A stretch of DNA of 28,306 nt, from the NCBI GenBank assembly GCA_900544075.1, contig UQTJ01000039.1, forward strand, positions 1-28,306. The letters are read 5' to 3'. The notes beneath the pieces are model-generated. The model ran no database searches, had not been told where the DNA came from, and was given only the letters and a program-made list of their open reading frames with translations. Shown in pieces: positions 1 through 8,658 of the stretch (within the stretch, counting starts at the first letter, position 1; every line of letters begins with the position of its first letter). A program made the translations under genes and the position numbers. Source of the DNA: an uncultured Bacteroides sp. (GTDB lineage Bacteria; Bacteroidota; Bacteroidia; Bacteroidales; Bacteroidaceae).

Positions 1-1
1 C

Positions 2-22
2 AATGGCCGAGCGGCATTTTTT
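2..22 (+). terminator. possible terminator of a gene left of the window
   Basis: A short imperfect hairpin (ATGgCC, loop GAGC, GGCAT) is followed by six T. It would end a plus-strand transcript coming from outside the window. The stem is short and cut by the edge, so this is tentative. Confidence 0.3.
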
Positions 23-86
23 ATATTTAATCGATTTTATCGGACAGCAATAATTGATATAACTAAAACTATCTGTTTACAAAACT

Positions 87-1781
87 TCAGGCCTTTTTCT
101 CCTTAATATCTGTATGTGCCTCTACGACATTCACTACATAATCGCCAAGCTTCTCACACTCTGCTATGATGTCCATATAGTGCACACCCATCTGATAGTC
201 ATATTCCTTATTGTTTACATCCACCACGTTCTGTCCTTTCAGTCTGTTTCTGTAATTGTTTATCTCGTTCTCAAGATTGAACGACTTGTTTACATCCACA
301 GCGTGGTGTGTATCCTCTACTAACTTTATCATCTGCACCAGAGCATCGTCCGTCAGGCTCATCATCTGGTGTATATGCTCGTACTGCGCCGATGTGAAAT
401 CGTTGTTTCCACGGTTCTTACGGTTTATTGTACGCGCAATATTGTAACAGCTGTCGCCGATACTTTCTATTTCGGTCACCTCGCGCAACATGCCGCGTAT
501 CTGCACCTTACTTTCGGAGCTCAACCTTCCTTCGGACACATGGTTAAGATACTTCGCTATTTCTATCTCCATGTTGTCGCTTATGTTCTCATACTTCTCT
601 ATACGGCTGAAAAGCTTGTTGAAATCCGATTCGTTTTTGGTATGAAGCAAATCCATCACCATACCGAACATGCGTCGTATACGCTCGGCGAAAAGATTAA
701 TCTCCTTTCTTGCCTGAAGTATTGAGAGTTCGGCTGTAGAAAGCATACCTCCCGAAATAAACTGAAGACGGTATTCCTCCTCCTGCTCTTTCTGAGGTAT
801 AATCTTGCATACGGTCTTTTCGATAAACTTGACAAACCATATAAGAATAAGCACGTTACATATATTAAAGCATGTATGGAAGGCCGAAAGTTTGAACGAA
901 ACAGCAACTCCACCTGCTTCGGAAATATTCATAAGGTCGCTTATAATCCACTCGACCATTGACAGGAATGGACGGAAGAGAATGAGCACCCACACAACAC
1001 CGAAAATATTAAACATCAGATGCGCCATAGCGGCTCTTCTTGCCTGAGTGTTGGCTGTAAGTGCTGCCAAATTGGCTGTTATCGTAGTTCCGATGTTCTC
1101 GCCCAGGACCAATGCTGCTCCAAGTTCAAAACTTATCCAGCCGTTGGCACACATGATAAGTGTTATCGCCATCGTGGCAGCAGATGCCTGCACTATCATG
1201 GTCAGAACTGTTCCTATGACTACAAACAGCAACACGGATATGAAGCCCATGTCTGTGTAATTCTGTACGAAAGCAAGCATATCAGGATTGTGGCTCAAAT
1301 CCGGTGCGTTGGTCTTAAGCAGATTAAGACCCATGAAAAGAAATGCGAAACCGAAGATAAATTCACCTACAGACTTGCGCGAACTCTTCTGCGAGAACAG
1401 CAAAGGTATTCCGAACGCAAGCAAAGGAAGAGAAAATGCAGAGATATCTACCTTAAAGCCTAATGCCGAAATAATCCAGGCCGTGACTGTGGTTCCGATG
1501 TTGGCACCCATGATAACGCCTATGGACTGTCCGAGTTCGAGAAGACCGGCATTAACAAAACTTACTACCATGACTGTAGTGGCAGACGAAGACTGTATCA
1601 GCGCAGTGATAAACATACCCGTAAGGACACCGGTGACCCTATTGGTTGTCATTGCCGTTAAAATACTCCTCAGGCGGTCGCCTGCAAACTTCTGCAGTCC
1701 CTCGCTCATTATTTTCATTCCATAGAGAAACAAGGCAAGCGAACCAAGCAGCTTTAAAAAATCATAAAATGAATATTCCAT
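87..1781 (-). CDS. Na/Pi cotransporter family protein with PhoU-like C-terminus
   Basis: Probable sodium-dependent phosphate transporter of the inner membrane (NptA/Na_Pi_cotrans family), 564 residues. The N-terminal 320 residues are hydrophobic and contain the inverted duplicated signature of the family: QSSSATT at 63-69 with GANIGTT at 92-98, and QASAATM at 198-204 with GENIGTT at 227-233. Residues about 340-564 are hydrophilic and helical, matching the PhoU-like domain usually fused to bacterial members. The length is normal. It is divergent from the nucleoside kinase across a 92-bp gap in which I see no clear TAnnTTTG box. The transported ion is inferred from the family; phosphate is likely but not proven. 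Confidence 0.93.
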   Translation of the reverse strand: MEYSFYDFLKLLGSLALFLYGMKIMSEGLQKFAGDRLRSILTAMTTNRVTGVLTGMFITALIQSSSATTVMVVSFVNAGLLELGQSIGVIMGANIGTTVTAWIISALGFKVDISAFSLPLLAFGIPLLFSQKSSRKSVGEFIFGFAFLFMGLNLLKTNAPDLSHNPDMLAFVQNYTDMGFISVLLFVVIGTVLTMIVQASAATMAITLIMCANGWISFELGAALVLGENIGTTITANLAALTANTQARRAAMAHLMFNIFGVVWVLILFRPFLSMVEWIISDLMNISEAGGVAVSFKLSAFHTCFNICNVLILIWFVKFIEKTVCKIIPQKEQEEEYRLQFISGGMLSTAELSILQARKEINLFAERIRRMFGMVMDLLHTKNESDFNKLFSRIEKYENISDNMEIEIAKYLNHVSEGRLSSESKVQIRGMLREVTEIESIGDSCYNIARTINRKNRGNNDFTSAQYEHIHQMMSLTDDALVQMIKLVEDTHHAVDVNKSFNLENEINNYRNRLKGQNVVDVNNKEYDYQMGVHYMDIIAECEKLGDYVVNVVEAHTDIKEKKA

Positions 1782-1873
1782 CTGTAATTATTTAGTGGTA
1801 ACATATAGGCTATCTGAATATTATTGACTAAATTGACTGCAAATTCAGCCAATCTGTAATACATATTACATTT

Positions 1874-3538
1874 ATGTTACAAATATATTGCAAAAATAAC
1901 AAAGAAACAAGAGAATTTCCCGAAGGAACTTCTCTTATTGACATTTACAAAGGTTTCGGACTGAATATGCCGTACGGACCGGTAAGTGCAAAAGTCAACA
2001 ACAAAGTGGAAAACCTTGACTTCAGAGTATATTACAACAAGGATGTAGAGTTCCTTGACATAACGAGTGCATCAGGAATGCGTACTTACGTGCGTTCACT
2101 GTGTTTCGTTCTTGTAAAAGCCGTAGAGGACCTTTATCCATGCGGCTCAATATCACTGGAACATCCGGTTTCAAAAGGATATTTCTGCAAATTGCACATT
2201 GACAGAACTATAGGACTTGACGATGTGGCACGCATAAAGAAGAGAATGCAGGAAATCATAGACGAAGACCTGCCTATCACAAGATACGAGCAGCGCACAG
2301 AAGATATTATCAGGATATTTCAGGAAAGGGGAATGACGGACAAGGTTAAATTACTGTCCACTTCCGGAAAGCTTTACTCATTCTATCAGAAATTGGGCGA
2401 TACGGTAGACTGTTATTACAGCAGTCTCGTTCCGAGCACAGGATATATAAAGAAGTTCGACATAGTGAAATATTATGACGGATTGCTTCTGCAGATACCT
2501 AACAGGAATAACCCGGAAAAGATAGAGGAACTTATAAAACAGGAAAAGATGCTTGAAGTATTCCGCGAACATCACAGATGGAATGAAATTCTCGGAATAA
2601 GTACTGTGGGCGATTTTAATGTGGCATGCAACGAAGGCCATGCCATAGACCTTATAAACGTATCGGAAGCTCTGCAGGAAAGGAAAATCGTAAAAATAGC
2701 GGACGAAATTTCTGCACGCCAGGAAGGCGAGGACAGAATAAAAATCATTCTGATTTCGGGGCCGTCGTCATCTGGAAAAACCACATTCAGCAAGCGTCTG
2801 AGCATACAGCTGATGACCAACGGACTCAAGCCGTACCCTATTTCGCTCGATGACTATTTTGTGAACAGGGAGAATACACCACTCGACGAGAACGGAAAAC
2901 ATGATTTCGAATCATTGTATGCAGTAGACCTACCATTCTTCAAACAACAGCTCGACACCATACTCACCGGAGGAGAAGTGGAACTGCCTAAATTCAATTT
3001 CACAACTGGAAGCAGAGAAAGCAAAGGTACGAAGTTCAGACTTGAAGACAACATGATTCTGATTTTAGAGGGAATACATGCACTGAACCCGGAACTTACT
3101 CCAAACATTCCTGCTGCGAACAAATATAAGATTTATGTTTCGGCACTTACTACCATTCTGCTTGACAAACATAATTACATCCCTACTACTGACAACAGAC
3201 TGCTAAGACGAATCATACGCGACTCCAAGTACAGAAACAGTTCGGCTGAATCGACCATCGCACGCTGGCAGAGCGTACGTGCCGGTGAGGAGAAATGGAT
3301 ATTCCCGTATCAGGAAAATGCAGACGCTATGTTCAACTCTGCATTGCTGTTCGAACTGGCTGTTATTAAAGACCACATAGAGCCGATACTTAGAAAAGTA
3401 CCTAACAACTGTCCTGAATATTCGGAAGCACACAGACTGCTGCACTTCCTGAGCTACTTTGTTTCCATACAGGACACTGAACTGCCGCCTACATCACTGT
3501 TAAGGGAGTTCCTTGGAGGCAGCAGCTTCAACTACTAA
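1874..3538 (+). CDS. nucleoside kinase (TGS + ThrRS-like domain + uridine kinase domain)
   Basis: Cytosolic kinase of the uridine kinase/phosphoribulokinase P-loop family, expected to phosphorylate a nucleoside (uridine/cytidine is the usual annotation). It has 554 residues. Residues 1-62 resemble a TGS domain, and about 63-240 resemble the second additional domain of threonyl-tRNA synthetase. The kinase domain follows, with Walker A GPSSSGKTT at 296-304 and a conserved SLDDYF at about 324-329. This three-part architecture is common in Bacteroidota and Firmicutes. The start at MLQIYCKNN leaves the TGS domain complete. A terminator follows 26 bp after the stop. The substrate is not determined by sequence. 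Confidence 0.88.
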   Translation: MLQIYCKNNKETREFPEGTSLIDIYKGFGLNMPYGPVSAKVNNKVENLDFRVYYNKDVEFLDITSASGMRTYVRSLCFVLVKAVEDLYPCGSISLEHPVSKGYFCKLHIDRTIGLDDVARIKKRMQEIIDEDLPITRYEQRTEDIIRIFQERGMTDKVKLLSTSGKLYSFYQKLGDTVDCYYSSLVPSTGYIKKFDIVKYYDGLLLQIPNRNNPEKIEELIKQEKMLEVFREHHRWNEILGISTVGDFNVACNEGHAIDLINVSEALQERKIVKIADEISARQEGEDRIKIILISGPSSSGKTTFSKRLSIQLMTNGLKPYPISLDDYFVNRENTPLDENGKHDFESLYAVDLPFFKQQLDTILTGGEVELPKFNFTTGSRESKGTKFRLEDNMILILEGIHALNPELTPNIPAANKYKIYVSALTTILLDKHNYIPTTDNRLLRRIIRDSKYRNSSAESTIARWQSVRAGEEKWIFPYQENADAMFNSALLFELAVIKDHIEPILRKVPNNCPEYSEAHRLLHFLSYFVSIQDTELPPTSLLREFLGGSSFNY

Positions 3539-3564
3539 GAGCGAACATTTCACGATATGACATA

Positions 3565-3603
3565 AAAAAAGAGATAATCTCAACAGAAGATTATCTCTTT
3601 TTT
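3565..3603. terminator. bidirectional terminator between nucleoside kinase and tRNA pair
   Basis: A perfect 16-bp stem (3565-3580 with 3588-3603) around a 7-nt loop begins in an A-run and ends in a T-run. It can therefore terminate the kinase on the plus strand and the tRNA transcript on the minus strand. Confidence 0.9.
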
Positions 3604-3606
3604 TAG

Positions 3607-3679
<73 letters not shown>

Positions 3680-3697
3680 ATGTTATTTCTTAATTGG

Positions 3698-3770
<73 letters not shown>

Positions 3771-3793
3771 ATGTTATTTCCTAATTGCGAGTG

Positions 3794-3825
3794 CAAAGGT
3801 ACGGGTTTTTACAATAAGTTCCAAA
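3794..3825 (-). promoter_or_regulatory. promoter of the tRNA-fMet pair
   Basis: On the minus strand, -33 TTTG (3822-3825) is followed after exactly 20 bp by -7 TACCTTTG (3794-3801). Both match the Bacteroidota housekeeping consensus. It is one of the best matches in the window. Confidence 0.85.
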
Positions 3826-3893
3826 TATTACACGAAAAAAAAACATATAACTTAGATTAAAATCGGTGAACAATGCATAAAAACGTAACAAAA

Positions 3894-3923
3894 AAGAGAT
3901 AAAAGACTAATCTTTTATCTCTT
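3894..3923 (-). terminator. terminator overlapping the end of the DUF4834-like gene
   Basis: A perfect 13-bp stem (3894-3906 with 3911-3923) encloses a 4-nt loop and is followed on the minus strand by six T. The loop contains the TAG stop codon of the small membrane protein, so the 5' arm of the stem encodes its last residues. Confidence 0.85.
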
Positions 3924-4158
3924 CAAACTCTATATATTCACCTTCATTGTCGTCAAATACTTTCTTTTTGCTCTTCGAGGTTTCTTTTCTCGTACGTGTA
4001 TATCCACCACCCTGTCCGGTGTTATAATCTTCATTATTCTGTCTTGCCGTCTTCTTGCCAACATTAAGAACCGATTTTACTATCTTATAGACTAACACAA
4101 GTCCTATAAGCAAGACAAATATTATTATAAAAAATATAAATCCTAAAATATGAAACAT
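3907..4158 (-). CDS. small single-pass membrane protein, DUF4834-like
   Basis: An 83-residue protein with one N-terminal membrane segment (about residues 3-29, rich in I, F, L and V) and a charged, low-complexity tail containing several lysines and ending in acidic residues. Size, layout and its place beside pssA resemble what I remember of the DUF4834 family of Bacteroidota; this assignment is from memory. It is the last gene of the psd-pssA group, 55 bp after pssA, with its own terminator overlapping the stop. Function is unknown; context suggests envelope or lipid homeostasis. Confidence 0.7.
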   Translation of the reverse strand: MFHILGFIFFIIIFVLLIGLVLVYKIVKSVLNVGKKTARQNNEDYNTGQGGGYTRTRKETSKSKKKVFDDNEGEYIEFEEIKD

Positions 4159-4213
4159 AGTTATTGTTGTTTTTATTTATTATCAATACAATAACCGTGC
4201 CACGATTAAAGTA

Positions 4214-4924
4214 TTACGCTTTTTTGTAAGTAATGACAGATAATAATATATACCACAGTATGACAGCAGCCAGACCTGTTATCCCCCAAAAGACAAGCAA
4301 CAGGACACTTACCAGAAGAAATATATATCTTATCTTATTACTCTGGAATGAAAGATTCTTGAATTTAAGAGCAAACATAGGCAGCTCGGAAACCAAAAGC
4401 AAAGACATGACAATGACCAACAGCAGCAGGTACAGTGCATTGAATGCCTGCATGAAGCCATCATTCTCATGTAAGCTTATCGCCAATGAACTCCAGAAAA
4501 GAGCATTTGCCGGAGTCGGCATACCTATAAAAGAAGAAGTCTGACGTTCATCCAAATTGAATTTGGCAAGGCGCAATGCCGAGAATACAGATATTATGAA
4601 AGCACAATACGGAACGTATTCAGATACACCTGACAGGAAATCAGGCATAGACACTTCCTTGAACAAGGAAAAGACAATAGCGGAAGGAGCAAGTCCGAAA
4701 GTTATATTGTCTGCCAAAGAATCCAACTCCTTACCTATCGGTGAAGAAACCTTCAGAAGCCTTGCAGTCATACCATCGAAAAAATCGAAAACAGCACCAA
4801 GGACTATGAACAACATGGCCATTCTGAAATCGCCTCCGAAAGCCATATACGATGCTATACATCCGCAAAACAGATTACAGCTTGTAATACTGTTAGGTAT
4901 ATTCCTTGTTATAATATTTGACAT
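4214..4924 (-). CDS. pssA: CDP-diacylglycerol-serine O-phosphatidyltransferase
   Basis: Integral membrane enzyme making phosphatidylserine from CDP-diacylglycerol and L-serine, the step before phosphatidylethanolamine. It has 236 residues. The full CDP-alcohol phosphotransferase signature D-G-x2-A-R-x8-G-x3-D-x3-D is present: D50, G51, A54, R55, G64, D68, D72. The remainder is several hydrophobic segments. It follows psd by 8 bp on the same strand, so substrate and product enzymes are cotranscribed, driven by the promoter at 5656-5687. Length and motif are typical of the Gram-positive-type (PssA class II) enzyme. Confidence 0.95.
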   Translation of the reverse strand: MSNIITRNIPNSITSCNLFCGCIASYMAFGGDFRMAMLFIVLGAVFDFFDGMTARLLKVSSPIGKELDSLADNITFGLAPSAIVFSLFKEVSMPDFLSGVSEYVPYCAFIISVFSALRLAKFNLDERQTSSFIGMPTPANALFWSSLAISLHENDGFMQAFNALYLLLLVIVMSLLLVSELPMFALKFKNLSFQSNKIRYIFLLVSVLLLVFWGITGLAAVILWYILLSVITYKKA

Positions 4925-4932
4925 AGGTCTTA

Positions 4933-5619
4933 TTATTTTAATTTTGCTATCACAGTTTCATTACCTGTAGTTTTCTGGCCCATCTGAACACAAACCTCAG
5001 TGCCCAAAGGCAAATAGACATCTACTCTGGAGCCGAATTTAATGAATCCCATATGCTCGTCTATGTAGCAATCCTCTCCCGGAGTGGCATAGGTAACAAT
5101 TCTTCTTGCCACTGCACCTGCTATCTGACGGGCCATAACAGTATGACCTTCCGGAGTTTCTATTATAATAGTCGAACGTTCGTTCTCGGTACTTGCTTTT
5201 GGCAACCATGCTTTCATAAATCTTCCACTATGATGCTTAACATACTTTACAAAACCATCTACCGGGTACCAGTTGGCATGTACGTTGGTAATGTCCATGA
5301 AGATAGAAATCATCAGTCTTTTATCATGAAAATACTCATGCTCGTCCACCTCCTCTATCACGACTATTCTTCCGTCAGCAGGAGCAACAACAGTTTTTTC
5401 CGTTTCCCCCTTAAACAATCTTATAGGGCAACGGAAAAAATTCACCATAAGCAAATATAAAACCACGCTTACAGTAGCCAAAATGTAAAATGGAATCTTA
5501 TTGTCGATGAGGTAACAGAAAGCAAGATTTACAGCCACCAACACAAGTGCGCTTGTGATAAGTATGTTTGTTCCCTCGTGATGTATTCGGATCTTTTTCA
5601 GTTTTTTTATTCTATTCAT
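4933..5619 (-). CDS. psd: phosphatidylserine decarboxylase
   Basis: Membrane-bound pyruvoyl enzyme converting phosphatidylserine to phosphatidylethanolamine, 228 residues from the chosen start. Two hydrophobic segments (about 19-36 and 43-60) precede the catalytic domain. Self-cleavage is expected between G196 and S197 in FGSRVD, giving a short alpha chain whose N-terminal serine becomes the pyruvoyl group. This is the short (PSD-related, about 220 residues) type, not the long E. coli type. The frame is open to 5727, but the promoter boxes at 5656-5687 lie inside that extension. The start at 5619 (MNRIKKLKK) is therefore preferred. It is the first gene of psd-pssA-DUF4834-like. Confidence 0.94.
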   Translation of the reverse strand: MNRIKKLKKIRIHHEGTNILITSALVLVAVNLAFCYLIDNKIPFYILATVSVVLYLLMVNFFRCPIRLFKGETEKTVVAPADGRIVVIEEVDEHEYFHDKRLMISIFMDITNVHANWYPVDGFVKYVKHHSGRFMKAWLPKASTENERSTIIIETPEGHTVMARQIAGAVARRIVTYATPGEDCYIDEHMGFIKFGSRVDVYLPLGTEVCVQMGQKTTGNETVIAKLK

Positions 5620-5655
5620 GATAGTAAAAAGTAATGATATAGGTCTTTTAACATG

Positions 5656-5687
5656 CAAAAATAAGCGTATTTTAATTACTCTGCAAA
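5656..5687 (-). promoter_or_regulatory. promoter of the psd-pssA operon
   Basis: Minus strand -33 TTTG (5684-5687), 20-bp spacer, -7 TATTTTTG (5656-5663). The start site should fall near 5650, about 30 nt before the psd start codon. Confidence 0.8.
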
Positions 5688-5762
5688 TAAAACATAAGAA
5701 AAAAAACGTTTTGTAATGATTTTGCAAACACTTTGCAAGCTTTTATACAGTAAGTATAGACA

Positions 5763-5800
5763 AAAAAAATCCCGAAATGACTTACCGCCATTCGGGAATT
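5763..5800 (-). terminator. terminator of pfkA
   Basis: Hairpin CCCGAA/TTCGGG (5771-5776 with 5791-5796), extended by ATG/CAT pairing with one bulge. On the minus strand it is followed by a run of T. It lies 24 bp after the pfkA stop. Confidence 0.8.
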
Positions 5801-5823
5801 TTAATATTATTCATTCAAACTCG

Positions 5824-6804
5824 TCAGATAGACAAAGCATTCAATACATTAACAAGCTCTCTGTCGATAGGTTTGTCGTTCTTGATAGCCTTCGCAAACG
5901 GAACGTACACTATCTTGTCGTTCTCGATACCTATCATTACGTTTCTCTGGCCTTCCATCAGCGCTTCTATACTTGCCACACCCATACGGCTCGCTATAAT
6001 ACGGTCGTGTGCTGTAGGGCTACCGCCTCTCTGTAAGTGCCCGAGGATAGTTACACGCACGTCATACTGCGGATATTCATTCTTCACACGTTCTGCATAG
6101 TGCATTGCACCACCGGTTATTTCACTTTCGGCAACAAGTACTATAGAACTGCTCTTTGACTTACGGAAACCGTTCTTTATGAATTCTTCCAACTGGTCTA
6201 CCTCAGTGTTGAACTCAGGAATGATAGCAGCTTCTGCACCTGCAGCAATAGCTCCGTTCAATGCAAGGAATCCGGCATCACGTCCCATTACTTCAACAAA
6301 GAACAGACGTTCATGCGATGTCGCCGTATCTCTAATCTTATCCACTGCGTCAAGGATTGTATTTAATGCTGTATCGTATCCTATTGTAGTATCTGTACCA
6401 TAAAGGTCATTGTCAATAGTACCGGGAAGACCGATACAAGGCACGTCAAATTCTTCTGCCAACAATCTTGCTCCTGTCAAAGAACCGTCACCACCGATTA
6501 CCACCAATGCATCTATACCTTCACGTACCATTGTTTCGTATGCAATCTGGCGTCCTTCAGGAGTCTTGAATTCCATACATCTTGCAGTCTTCAGGATAGT
6601 ACCTCCCAACTGTATGATATTACTTACATTCTGAGTCTTAAACTCTTGTATTTCACCTGTTATCAGTCCTTTATACCCTCTATAGATACCTTTTACCTTA
6701 AGACCGTTGTATATTGCAGCACGGGTTACGGCACGGATAGCCGCATTCATACCCGGAGCATCTCCTCCAGAAGTGAGGATACCAACACATTTAATACTTG
6801 CCAT
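5824..6804 (-). CDS. pfkA: ATP-dependent 6-phosphofructokinase
   Basis: Glycolytic kinase converting fructose 6-phosphate to fructose 1,6-bisphosphate, 326 residues. The N-terminal nucleotide loop GILTSGGDAPGMN is at 8-20. GGDGS at 104-108 has glycine at the position that is aspartate in PPi-dependent enzymes, so ATP is the likely donor. The catalytic PGTIDND is at 127-133 with D131 as base. The frame is open to 6840, but a -7 box TAAATTTG lies at 6838-6845, so the start at 6804 (MASIKCVG) is right. It is monocistronic, with its own terminator. Confidence 0.96.
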   Translation of the reverse strand: MASIKCVGILTSGGDAPGMNAAIRAVTRAAIYNGLKVKGIYRGYKGLITGEIQEFKTQNVSNIIQLGGTILKTARCMEFKTPEGRQIAYETMVREGIDALVVIGGDGSLTGARLLAEEFDVPCIGLPGTIDNDLYGTDTTIGYDTALNTILDAVDKIRDTATSHERLFFVEVMGRDAGFLALNGAIAAGAEAAIIPEFNTEVDQLEEFIKNGFRKSKSSSIVLVAESEITGGAMHYAERVKNEYPQYDVRVTILGHLQRGGSPTAHDRIIASRMGVASIEALMEGQRNVMIGIENDKIVYVPFAKAIKNDKPIDRELVNVLNALSI

Positions 6805-6837
6805 ATTGTTGAATATTATTAGTTTGTTTCGATGTTG

Positions 6838-6845
6838 CAAATTTA
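6838..6845 (-). promoter_or_regulatory. -7 box of pfkA
   Basis: TAAATTTG on the minus strand matches TAnnTTTG, 34 bp upstream of the chosen start codon. No convincing -33 TTTG is seen at the expected spacing. Confidence 0.6.
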
Positions 6846-6910
6846 CAAATTCCGTTGTTATGTTGTATTAAATTCATGTGTATTTTAATCTAACAGAATA
6901 TGCAAATTCT

Positions 6911-7777
6911 TTAATCCACTCCCAATATTACATTCCTGCATTTATCCATCAGCCATTTGGGAGTAGATGTAGCTCCACACACACCAATGGAACGGGCATC
7001 CTTAAACCAGTCCATATCGATATCTTCCGGCTTATCTACCTGATAGGTCCTGTCGTTTACTCCCTTGCATTCCTGATACAGGATTTTGCCATTTGAACTT
7101 TTCTGACCGCTGACAAAGAGAATGACATCGTGCGATGCCGCAAACTTTCTGATATTAGGCATCCTGTTGGCTACCTGTCTGCAAATCGTATCGAAATACT
7201 GGAATGTGGCATTCGGCGATATGTTTTTCTCTATATAAGAAACTATCTCCCTGAATTCGTCAAGCGACTTCGTTGTCTGCGAATACAATCTCACGTCTTT
7301 ATTCAGGTCAATTTTGCTAACTTCCTGTATTTTTTCTATTACTATAGCCTCACCGTTTGTCTGCCCCACAAGGCCAAGCACTTCAGCATGTCCGTTCTTG
7401 CCGTAAATAACTATCTGTTTGTCCTTTTCCGGTTCTTTGGTTGTATATTCCTGCTTTATTCTCTTTTGAAGCCTTAACACTACAGGGCATGTGGCATCTA
7501 TAATCTCAATATTATTCTCGGCGGCTATCCTGTAAGTTTCAGGCGGCTCTCCATGAGCGCGGAGCAATACCTTGACATTCTTCAGTCTGGCATACTCCTC
7601 ATGATTTATAGTAATAAGACCTAACTTTTTAAGACGTTCGCACTCCTGCCCGTTGTGAACTATGTCACCAAGGCAATACAGAGGTGTACCTTTTGCAAGC
7701 TCTTCTTCCGCCTTTTTTATGGCAGTGGTTACACCAAAACAGAAACCGGATTCTTTGTCTATTTCGATATTATACAT
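6911..7777 (-). CDS. ispH: 4-hydroxy-3-methylbut-2-enyl diphosphate reductase
   Basis: Last enzyme of the MEP isoprenoid pathway, giving IPP and DMAPP. It is a [4Fe-4S] cytosolic enzyme of 288 residues. The three cluster cysteines are visible: C13 in GFCFGV, C97 in DATCPVV and C199 in DTICRQVANRMP. Substrate-site residues H41 (HNGQE), H75 (RAHGEPP) and the catalytic glutamate E132 (GHAEVLG) are also present. The start codon overlaps the 3' end of cmk by 8 bp, indicating coupled translation. Its product feeds the polyprenyl synthetase encoded at 9420-10403. Confidence 0.96.
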   Translation of the reverse strand: MYNIEIDKESGFCFGVTTAIKKAEEELAKGTPLYCLGDIVHNGQECERLKKLGLITINHEEYARLKNVKVLLRAHGEPPETYRIAAENNIEIIDATCPVVLRLQKRIKQEYTTKEPEKDKQIVIYGKNGHAEVLGLVGQTNGEAIVIEKIQEVSKIDLNKDVRLYSQTTKSLDEFREIVSYIEKNISPNATFQYFDTICRQVANRMPNIRKFAASHDVILFVSGQKSSNGKILYQECKGVNDRTYQVDKPEDIDMDWFKDARSIGVCGATSTPKWLMDKCRNVILGVD

Positions 7778-8462
7778 TGGCCGCTCTTTGAAATTCGTTT
7801 TTCAACCATTCTTTTTGTTCAGCTATAGTCATATTGCTGTTATCCAGAACTATGGCATCATCTGCTTTTCTTAAAGGACTAACCTCGCGGGTCTGGTCTA
7901 TTCTGTCCCTTTCCTGCACATTATTGAGGATTTCATCGAATGACACTTCCTGGCCTTTCGCTTTAAGTTCATCGTATCTTCTCTGAGCTCTGATTTCGGC
8001 AGAGGCAGTCACAAAAATCTTAAGTTCCGCATCCGGGAATACCACTGTCCCTATATCGCGACCGTCCATAACAATACCCTTGGCCTTGCCCATTTCCTGC
8101 TGTTGTCTTACAAGGGCTTCTCTTACAAAGCCAAGTGCAGCAACAAGACTGACGCGCGATGAAACATCCATTGTTCTTATTCTTGATTCTACGTTTACCC
8201 CGTCAAGACATGTTTCCGGTCTGGAAGTTTCCTTATTCAGGACGAATGAAATTCTGATGCTGTCTATTCTTTTTTCAAGCTCGGCTGAATTTACGCTACC
8301 ATCGGGATTAAACAGATTATTCTCTATACAATATAATGTTACAGCTCTGTACATTGCACCGCTGTCAATGTATATATACCCGATTTCCTTTGCCAAATCT
8401 TTCGCCATCGTGCTTTTGCCGCAAGAGGAAAAACCATCTATTGCTATGGTTATCTTTTTCAT
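7770..8462 (-). CDS. cmk: (d)CMP kinase
   Basis: Cytidylate kinase phosphorylating CMP and dCMP to the diphosphates, a cytosolic P-loop enzyme of 230 residues. The P-loop is GFSSCGKST at 10-18. The nucleotide-binding GRDIGTVVFP is present in the middle, and the lid-like arginine-rich segment (RAQRRYDEL) follows. It is the first gene of a two-gene operon with ispH (8-bp overlap), a pairing common in Bacteroidales and, in fused or adjacent forms, elsewhere. The -7 box at 8511-8518 is upstream. Confidence 0.95.
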   Translation of the reverse strand: MKKITIAIDGFSSCGKSTMAKDLAKEIGYIYIDSGAMYRAVTLYCIENNLFNPDGSVNSAELEKRIDSIRISFVLNKETSRPETCLDGVNVESRIRTMDVSSRVSLVAALGFVREALVRQQQEMGKAKGIVMDGRDIGTVVFPDAELKIFVTASAEIRAQRRYDELKAKGQEVSFDEILNNVQERDRIDQTREVSPLRKADDAIVLDNSNMTIAEQKEWLKNEFQRAANV

Positions 8463-8510
8463 AAGACGCTTTATTTATATAATAATGTATAATCAATATT
8501 GTTTTCAAGT

Positions 8511-8518
8511 CAAAGATA
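8511..8518 (-). promoter_or_regulatory. -7 box of cmk-ispH
   Basis: TATCTTTG on the minus strand, 49 bp before the cmk start codon. No good -33 element is seen. Confidence 0.6.
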
Positions 8519-8590
8519 GAGAAAAGTTTTTACTGTTTTAGCTGCATCTGCAGAAATATTTAGGTTTTAATCTATTTTTATCATTTTAGA

Positions 8591-8621
8591 GTTGTATTTT
8601 AAAATAAATGTGCTACATTTG
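8591..8621 (+). promoter_or_regulatory. promoter of tonB
   Basis: -33 GTTG (8591-8594), 19-bp spacer, -7 TACATTTG (8614-8621). The start codon at 8659 lies 37 bp downstream. The box rules out the upstream in-frame ATG at 8608. Confidence 0.7.
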
Positions 8622-8658
8622 CACACAGAGAGTTATTAACAATTTATCAAATCATTGT

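Noticed and set aside
5620..5727. N-terminal extension of psd
   Set aside because: It contains the -33 and -7 promoter elements of the operon and has no similarity to the family.
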